A DNA stretch of 64,000 nt, taken from the NCBI GenBank assembly GCA_965206315.1, contig OZ242210.1:1798001-1862000 (forward strand), read 5' to 3'. Source of the stretch: Bin16 sp965206315. GTDB lineage: Bacteria > Chloroflexota > Dehalococcoidia > Lucifugimonadales > Australimonadaceae. Under the pieces are notes generated by a model that was not told the DNA's origin, ran no database searches, and saw only the letters and a list, made by a program, of their open reading frames with translations. Each line of letters starts with the position of its first letter. The stretch's first letter is position 1. The translations under genes were made by a program, and so were the position numbers. Positions 58,990 to 64,000 of this stretch are shown in pieces.

Positions 58990-59009
58990 CCGTCAAACCG
59001 GCTCAGGCG

Positions 59010-60146
59010 CTAGTCCTTGTCGTCCATCTCCGGGTCGTCCCAGACGTAGTCCGGGTCCTCGAACAGCCCGGGCGGCATGAGCGACGGCAGTCCGTTCTCC
59101 GCAAGCGCGGCCTCGAACTGCTCGCGCACCCAGGGGTCCTCTTCGATGAACGGGACCTCCTTGTTCAGCCCGCCGTCGTAGCCCATGAGCGCCTTGGGCG
59201 GGAAGACGCGCAGCTGGCGGTTCTGCGTCCCGCCGGGGTTGAGGTGCTGGTGGAACCAGTTGTTCGGCGGAACGAACACGCTCGCGTCCGTCCACGGGCA
59301 GACGATCTTCTCACCGTCCTCGGGGTACATGACCGCGAAGCCGTTGCCGGGCGAGACGCCGACGATGGTGACGCCGGGGCCGTGGCGGTGCGCGGCGCGG
59401 TAGCGCTGGGGCGGCAGCACCATCATGCCGGTGCGGATGGCGGAGTTGGGGAAGGTGATGCCTGCGCCGAAGGCGCGCCGGTTCCGCCCACCGTAGGCCC
59501 TGAGCTTGTCCCAGACGTTGAGGTCGGGGAAGAAGTTGGCGTGCCACTGGTGGGTCTCGTGCTTCACGCCGCCGCGGTCCACCGTCTCGCGCACGGCGTA
59601 GGCCTCTGCGGAGAACGGGTTGCCCTCGCTCCCGTAGAGCTCGGTGGGGTCGACGAACCCGTTGTTGAAGAAGAACTCCTCGCGTGGCTGGATGCTCATA
59701 GCCAGCGGCAGGTAGCTGACGTGGAGCGTGAGCGCGGGCTGGTCTCCCCGCGCGTTGCTCAACTGGTAGTAGTAGTTGGACGGGATGCGGAAGAGGCTGC
59801 GCTTCTGCCACTCGAAGTTGATCTGCGGGTGGCCCTCAGCCCAGATGGTGGCGATACCCTGCCCCTCGACGACGTAGACGATCTCCTCGGCGGCCATACG
59901 GAAGGGCGGGATCGTCTCACCGGGAGGGATCTGCAGAACGTGGGCCTCGGTGACGCCCTGGTGACCGACGAGGTTCAGCACCGCGCCGGGACAGCCGCGC
60001 AGGTCCCACCAGCCGAGCTCAATGGTACGCAGGTCCTCGACGTAGTAGCCGGTGAAGACCGGCACGTCCTGTGCGACCAGCCAGCGGTCGTAGGGCGACT
60101 GCCACCAGCTGTTGGTGGACTTCCTCTCCGCAGGCGCCGTCGTCAT
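59010..60146 (-). CDS. Bicupin protein related to gentisate 1,2-dioxygenase
   Basis: The ATG at 60146 follows GGAGG. The ~378-residue protein has two cupin halves. The first has VTEAHVLQIPPGETIPPFRMAAEEIVYVVEGQG, and the second has MMVLPPQRYRAAHRHGPGVTIVGVSPG and NNWFHQHLNPG. The second half keeps the H-x-H metal pattern (HRHGPG) and a later His (WFHQHLN). The first half lacks the H-x-H pair. This layout resembles gentisate/hydroxybenzoate ring-cleaving dioxygenases, where only one half binds iron. It may act on an aromatic ring-cleavage substrate. Confidence 0.82.
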   Translation of the reverse strand: MTTAPAERKSTNSWWQSPYDRWLVAQDVPVFTGYYVEDLRTIELGWWDLRGCPGAVLNLVGHQGVTEAHVLQIPPGETIPPFRMAAEEIVYVVEGQGIATIWAEGHPQINFEWQKRSLFRIPSNYYYQLSNARGDQPALTLHVSYLPLAMSIQPREEFFFNNGFVDPTELYGSEGNPFSAEAYAVRETVDRGGVKHETHQWHANFFPDLNVWDKLRAYGGRNRRAFGAGITFPNSAIRTGMMVLPPQRYRAAHRHGPGVTIVGVSPGNGFAVMYPEDGEKIVCPWTDASVFVPPNNWFHQHLNPGGTQNRQLRVFPPKALMGYDGGLNKEVPFIEEDPWVREQFEAALAENGLPSLMPPGLFEDPDYVWDDPEMDDKD

Positions 60147-60250
60147 GACAACCTCCTTCGTGCGGGTGACGCGAACCCAGTAGGCTCGCGTCACGCATCC
60201 TGACCGAGGGCGACATACGTCAGCCCTCGGTCAGAACCTCGATCACGGCC

Positions 60251-60841
60251 TCACTCGATGGGGACGAGTTCAGAGGAGACGTTGCACCACGGCTCCTCCA
60301 GTGCGGGGCCGCAGAGGACAGCCGGAGCGACCGCCAGCACCTCACCGGTGATGGCGTCGAGGAGCCGGAACGAAACGGCCTCCCACTCACCGTAGAACAC
60401 GAAGTCGGAGCCGACGCCTCGGAATCCGCGCTCGAACGCCACGACGAACGCGCCGTGCTCGTTGGCGAACAAGCCGCCGAGGTCTTCGTCATACCCTACG
60501 TCCAGCACGGAGGTGATGTCGTTGTGAAGCCCCTGGGAGCCCCAGACCATGCGGATCTCAACTTCCTGTTCGGGCGCCAGCCCGGCGCCGACGAACCAGA
60601 CCCCGTGGTCCCGGATGCGGTCTTCGGGGTACTTGATGAAGGTGGGATGGACCTCGAAGACGACATTGGCCTTCCAGCCTTCCTCCATCATCTGGGCCCT
60701 CGACGTCGCGGCGTCAGGCGCGCCGCTCGCCGGGGACGCGGGCTGCAATGCAAATACCAATGCGGCAAGTCCCAGCAGCGCAATGGCGCTCACCAGCAGC
60801 CTCCTCGAACGCAACCATGTGATAGTGAATACCTTGCTCAT
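60251..60841 (-). CDS. Secreted protein of unknown function, last gene of an ABC transporter operon
   Basis: AGGAGGTG lies 6 bp before the ATG at 60841. The 196-residue product has a signal peptide (LLVSAIALLGLAALVFALQ, then SPASGA) and a mature domain rich in beta-strand-like patterns (EVEIRMVWGSQG, FVFYGEWEAVSFRLLDAITGEVL) with two Cys near the end. I recognise no family. It overlaps the 36-codon ORF before it by 4 bp (ATGA) and follows the permease, so it is probably co-transcribed with the transporter genes. Confidence 0.72.
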   Translation of the reverse strand: MSKVFTITWLRSRRLLVSAIALLGLAALVFALQPASPASGAPDAATSRAQMMEEGWKANVVFEVHPTFIKYPEDRIRDHGVWFVGAGLAPEQEVEIRMVWGSQGLHNDITSVLDVGYDEDLGGLFANEHGAFVVAFERGFRGVGSDFVFYGEWEAVSFRLLDAITGEVLAVAPAVLCGPALEEPWCNVSSELVPIE

Positions 60842-60948
60842 CGGAGCACCTCCTGGTTTCCATGCGTTACCGGGTGACGGCTCGGCGCACCGGCGACGCG
60901 CATCGTGCGCTCGCCGGTGCGACTGTCCGTCTGTTGATTTCTGCTCAT
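60838..60948 (-). CDS. Putative 36-codon gene coupled on both sides
   Basis: The ATG at 60948 overlaps the permease stop (ATGA), has GGAGAGAAC at the right distance, and its own stop overlaps the next gene's start (ATGA). The encoded peptide starts MSRNQQTDSRTGERT and ends NQEVLR, and is Arg-rich. The middle of the ORF encodes a strong nested hairpin. It may be a true small protein, or a leader whose translation couples the permease to the secreted-protein gene. I recognise no homolog. Confidence 0.45.
   Translation of the reverse strand: MSRNQQTDSRTGERTMRVAGAPSRHPVTHGNQEVLR
60886..60921. promoter_or_regulatory. Nested perfect hairpin between transporter and secreted-protein genes
   Basis: CGCACCGGCGA and TCGCCGGTGCG form an 11-bp stem whose loop contains a second 5-bp stem (GCGCA / TGCGC). 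It lies inside the small ORF at 60838-60948. It could act as an attenuator or mRNA stability element between the permease and the secreted-protein gene. Confidence 0.6.
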
Positions 60949-62744
60949 GCTGACGTTCTCTCCGGCGTGGCTATAGATCTGCCCTGGACGTCCCGGGCGC
61001 GCATGTCCTGCCGGAGCCCCACGCGCAGCGCGAATGCCCGCATCACCAGCGCCACGCCCATCGTCATCGTCATAATCACCAGCGTGATGATCCCCGCTCT
61101 CTCGACCTGGCCGAGGTCGGATGAGCCCAACTCGAGCGCAAGGATCGAGAGGGTGATCGTATCCCGCGAGGCGAGCAGGATGATGTTGGAGGTCGTGTTC
61201 GCGGCCGAGATGAAGTTCAGCATCCCGATCAGCACCATCGTCGGCATGATGACCGGGATGACGATGCGGAAGTAGGTGCGGAACCATCCGGCCCCCGAAA
61301 CACGGCTGGCCTCTTCGAGGTCGGCCCCCAACTGCACCAGCACCCCCTTGAAGATGTTCGTGCCCGTGGTGTTGCCCGAGATGATGACCACCAGGACCAG
61401 CGCCCAGATGGAGCCGTACAGCCACGTCAGCCCCGGCACGCTGAGGAAGAGCATCAACAGGCCCAGGGAGGACAGGATGCCGGGGAAGGCCGCCGAGACC
61501 CAGATGATTGAGTCCAGCGACGTTCTCAGTCGCCACTTACTGCGCACGATGAGGTAGGCGATGATCGAGAAGAGCAGGGGGCTGCCGACGCCGGCCACGA
61601 CGGCAAGCGTGATGGTGGTACGCAGCCCGGTGAAGAAGAGTTCATCGGAGAAGGTGTCGCGCCAGTGGTCGAACGTCCATGTGGGTATCGCGTTGAAGTA
61701 GCCCACGTGGGTCATGAAGCTCCCGACGATCAACACCAGGATGGGCAGCGCCGTCAGCACGATGAGCAGGCCGAGGATCGCCGAGAAGAAGACCCACTTC
61801 CAGGAACCGAGGTCGATCAGGCCGGGGCTGAACCTGCCGGTGATGGTGGTGTAGTGGCGGCGGCGCGTCACCCAGCGCTGGACCGGGAAGATGAGGCCGA
61901 TGACCAGCAGCGTCAGGCTCGCAGTGACGACCGCCTGGCCGTAGTCGAAGCTCTGCGCCTGCAGGTAGATGAGGGTGGAGTAGACGTAGAAGCCCCACCG
62001 GGCGCCCAGCAGCCACTCCGTCTCGAACCCCTGGAAGACGCGGATGAGGTGCAGGGCGAACACGAGGATCAGCGGGGATGCCATCACTGGCAGGGTCACC
62101 TTGATGATGGTGCCGAGCTTGGACGCACCCGAGACGCGCCCGGCCTCCTCCAGCGCCTGGTCCATGTTGCGGAAGGCCGGCGTGAACAGGATCACCTTGT
62201 AGGCGATGCCGTCCGCCATGATCCTCGCGAAGACGATGCCCTCCAGGCTGAAGATGTTGAAGGGGCCCCTGTCGACGAACGGGAGCGCTTCCAGCGCCAC
62301 GTTCACGAAGCCGCTGGTGGGGGCGAGCATCATCATCCAACCGATCGTGCTCGCCAGGGCGGGGAACATGTAGGCGATCCAGAAGAAGAACTCCAGCCCC
62401 TGGGAGAAGGGGATCTTGGTCCGCGCGAGAATCATCGAGATCGCCACGGAGATGGGGAACGCGATGATCATCACGAGGAACCAGACGAGGAAGGAGTTCC
62501 ACAACGCCGTCGGTATGCGCGGATTGGCGAACGCGGTGCTCCAGTTGCTGAAACCGAACTCACGAGGCGGGACGAACACGTCCCTGGAAACGTCGAAGCT
62601 GAACCAGAAGAGGATCAGCATCGGCAGGATCAGGTAGACGCTGAGAGAGATGATGACGAGCGCCATGATGAACGTGCCCATCTCTGCCCTGAAGAAGCTT
62701 CTCAGGGCGGAAGGCGGTGCGATCGTCGCAGGCGATGTCATCAC
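60945..62744 (-). CDS. Fused ABC transporter permease (FbpB/ThiP type, two membrane modules)
   Basis: The 599-residue protein has about 12 helices in two copies of the binding-protein-dependent permease module. The first EAA loop is EEAGRVSGASKLGTIIKVTLP near 205, and the second is EEASRVSGAGWFRTYFRIVIP near 505. Such double-length permeases serve iron(III), thiamine or polyamine-like importers with one binding protein. The ATPase gene is not in the window on this side. It lies downstream of the binding-protein gene on the same strand, with a strong hairpin between. Confidence 0.93.
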   Translation of the reverse strand: MMTSPATIAPPSALRSFFRAEMGTFIMALVIISLSVYLILPMLILFWFSFDVSRDVFVPPREFGFSNWSTAFANPRIPTALWNSFLVWFLVMIIAFPISVAISMILARTKIPFSQGLEFFFWIAYMFPALASTIGWMMMLAPTSGFVNVALEALPFVDRGPFNIFSLEGIVFARIMADGIAYKVILFTPAFRNMDQALEEAGRVSGASKLGTIIKVTLPVMASPLILVFALHLIRVFQGFETEWLLGARWGFYVYSTLIYLQAQSFDYGQAVVTASLTLLVIGLIFPVQRWVTRRRHYTTITGRFSPGLIDLGSWKWVFFSAILGLLIVLTALPILVLIVGSFMTHVGYFNAIPTWTFDHWRDTFSDELFFTGLRTTITLAVVAGVGSPLLFSIIAYLIVRSKWRLRTSLDSIIWVSAAFPGILSSLGLLMLFLSVPGLTWLYGSIWALVLVVIISGNTTGTNIFKGVLVQLGADLEEASRVSGAGWFRTYFRIVIPVIMPTMVLIGMLNFISAANTTSNIILLASRDTITLSILALELGSSDLGQVERAGIITLVIMTMTMGVALVMRAFALRVGLRQDMRARDVQGRSIATPERTSA

Positions 62745-62804
62745 TTCCTCTGATTCCTGGTTCCGGTGGTTCCTTACGCTGGGCTTGCCGTGTTCAGCGT
62801 GTCA

Positions 62805-62854
62805 GCGTCACAGCGGCCAGGGGTGCTTTCTGCACTCCCTGGCCGTCGTGACGC
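62805..62854. terminator. Strong hairpin between binding-protein and permease genes
   Basis: GCGTCAC pairs with GTGACGC and, inside a 3 x 3 internal loop, GGCCAGGGGTG pairs with CACTCCCTGGCC (one bulge) around a 7-nt loop. It lies 10 bp past the binding-protein stop. It may partly end transcription or protect the binding-protein mRNA so that it exceeds permease mRNA, as is common in such operons. Confidence 0.7.
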
Positions 62855-62863
62855 ACGGTCGCT

Positions 62864-64000
62864 CTAGTTCGCCGTGTAGATGATGCCGAGCTCGTCGTAG
62901 AGCGCCTGCAGGTAGTTGAGCGACAAGGTCCTGTCGTCATCGTACTCGGGGACGCCCTGGTCGACCACGAACACCTTGCCGTCGTCGAGCAGGTCCTGCA
63001 GCTGTCCTACGCGGTTCCACAGCGTGTCCGGGACCTTACCCTGCGAAACGTCCGAACGCAGTTTCGGAGACGGCGAGAGGTTGCGGGTGAAGTTGATGTC
63101 CGTCTCCATGCCGTCCTGGCTGTACCACCAGTTCAGGAAGAGCTGGGCAGCCTTCGGGTGGGGCGCCTGGTCGAGCACGGTGCCCGTTCCGCCGACCTCA
63201 GCCGACAGCCCCTCATCCATGATGATGTCGTCGGTGATGGAGGCAACCGGCAGACCCGACGCTGCGAGCGGTCGCAGCGCTACGTCGCAGCCTACGGCGA
63301 TGCTTACCACGGCGCGAGCGACCAGGTCGGCACAGCCGTCGGCAGCCGAGAAGTCCAGCACGTTGTTGCCGACGGCGGCGTTCCTGGTGACGGCCTCCCA
63401 GAAGTCCTGCCCGACGCCGCGGTGGATGCGCACGCGCGCGGTCGCGCCGGTGCCCTGGGTCGCGTAGCCGGTCATGGCGATCTCGCCCGCCCACTTCGGG
63501 TCGGCCAGGTCCCACCAGGACGTGATCTCGGCCGCTTCCGCTGGGGTCAGCCTCTCAGTGCTGTACCAGATGTCCTCGAAGTTCTGGATGGAGAGCTGGT
63601 CGGACATCGAGTACGTGGCGGAAACGTCGGACCACCACACCTTCGGCGAGAGGTGCCACGTCTCCGGGGTGCGGTTCAGGATCGTGGGTTCGATGATGAG
63701 TGGTTCGACGGGGACCAGCGCGTCGGCGTCGATCAGACGCTGCGTCGACGAGGTGCCCGCGACGCTGTAGTCGACGGTGTAGCGACCCCGGGAGCGCTCG
63801 GCCAGGATGCGCGTGGTGTTCGCGTTACCGCTGCCCGTACTGGCGATGACCCGGATGTCGAACTTCCTCGAGAACTCAGCGAGCGTGTCCCGGATGTGCC
63901 GGGAGTCGGTCCCGCCCAGGCTGATCACGATCTCGCCCTCGGCCTGAGCGTCGGCGACGAGCTGCTCCCACTGCGCCTCGAACGACGTGTCCGGGGTTGG
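62864..64000 (-). CDS. ABC transporter substrate-binding protein, iron(III)-type (cut by window end)
   Basis: The frame is open to the window's last base; residues before EAQWEQLVADAQAEGEIVISLG are outside. That start pattern, VISLGGTDSRHIRDTLAEFSRKFDIRV and ERSRGRYTVDYSVAG, then TPAEAAEITSWWDLADPKWAGEIAM and FLNWWYSQDGME, match the extracellular binding proteins of the iron(III)/spermidine group. It should deliver a ligand to the fused permease at 60945. The N-terminal signal sequence is not visible. The ligand is unknown. Confidence 0.9.
   Translation of the reverse strand, partial: PTPDTSFEAQWEQLVADAQAEGEIVISLGGTDSRHIRDTLAEFSRKFDIRVIASTGSGNANTTRILAERSRGRYTVDYSVAGTSSTQRLIDADALVPVEPLIIEPTILNRTPETWHLSPKVWWSDVSATYSMSDQLSIQNFEDIWYSTERLTPAEAAEITSWWDLADPKWAGEIAMTGYATQGTGATARVRIHRGVGQDFWEAVTRNAAVGNNVLDFSAADGCADLVARAVVSIAVGCDVALRPLAASGLPVASITDDIIMDEGLSAEVGGTGTVLDQAPHPKAAQLFLNWWYSQDGMETDINFTRNLSPSPKLRSDVSQGKVPDTLWNRVGQLQDLLDDGKVFVVDQGVPEYDDDRTLSLNYLQALYDELGIIYTAN

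Overview
The window is a dense, GC-rich bacterial chromosome segment with no rRNA, tRNA or CRISPR array that I can recognise. The gene content suggests a Chloroflexota lineage such as the marine SAR202/Dehalococcoidia-like oligotrophs: two luciferase-type flavin monooxygenases, a Rieske oxygenase, a gentisate-dioxygenase-like bicupin, an amidohydrolase, a carboxymuconolactone decarboxylase, several alpha/beta hydrolases, a TPP-dependent carboligase, the coenzyme F420 enzyme CofE and a two-locus NHEJ system. This assignment is inferred from gene content; no phylogenetic marker was tested.

Layout. 1-8.1 kb: an SDR end fragment, an HesB-like protein, RidA, a monooxygenase, a hydrolase and a 2-hydroxyacid dehydrogenase, then a response regulator, a histidine-rich protein, a membrane protein and an acetyl-CoA synthetase. 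8.1-11.5 kb: a less GC-rich accessory patch with a large inverted repeat, a two-gene module ending in a degenerate ImmA/IrrE-like protein, and a lipoprotein. 11.5-18.9 kb: an acyltransferase interrupted by ankyrin repeats, a catabolic operon, a NYN-domain protein and a CMD protein. 18.9-24.4 kb: a MacAB-type export operon. 24.4-26.2 kb: Ku and a LigC-like ligase. 26.6-31 kb: a NitT/TauT-type binding protein divergent from a LysR regulator, a NucS-like nuclease, and an IS30 element inserted into a dispersed repeat. 31-39.8 kb: shikimate-dehydrogenase-like and GNAT proteins, an amidohydrolase, an AbrB-PIN toxin-antitoxin pair, a Cas4-like nuclease, a Rieske oxygenase and LigD. 39.8-45.2 kb: two very small proteins, an M20 amidase, a hydrolase, an aldo/keto reductase and an EamA transporter. 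45.2-47.8 kb: thiS, thiE, thiG and cofE. 47.8-59 kb: a defence-like island with a HicB-like protein, a type II restriction-modification pair, an Lhr helicase, a PC4-like protein, a DGQHR-domain protein coupled to a HelD-like helicase, and an RHH-PIN pair. 59-64 kb: a bicupin, a secreted protein, a fused ABC permease and the end of its binding protein.

Two themes stand out. First, at least four families of short dispersed repeats fill most gaps. One has the ATTCCC-N8-GGGAAT architecture known from the Neisseria dRS3 repeat. These repeats supply stop codons and C-termini to neighbouring genes, one copy is the target of the IS30 element, and copies lie in frame inside the lhr coding sequence at three places, resembling the protein-coding palindromic elements known from Rickettsia. 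Second, the DGQHR-HelD pair, with its divergent PC4-like neighbour, is the best candidate here for an undescribed nucleic-acid-processing or defence system.
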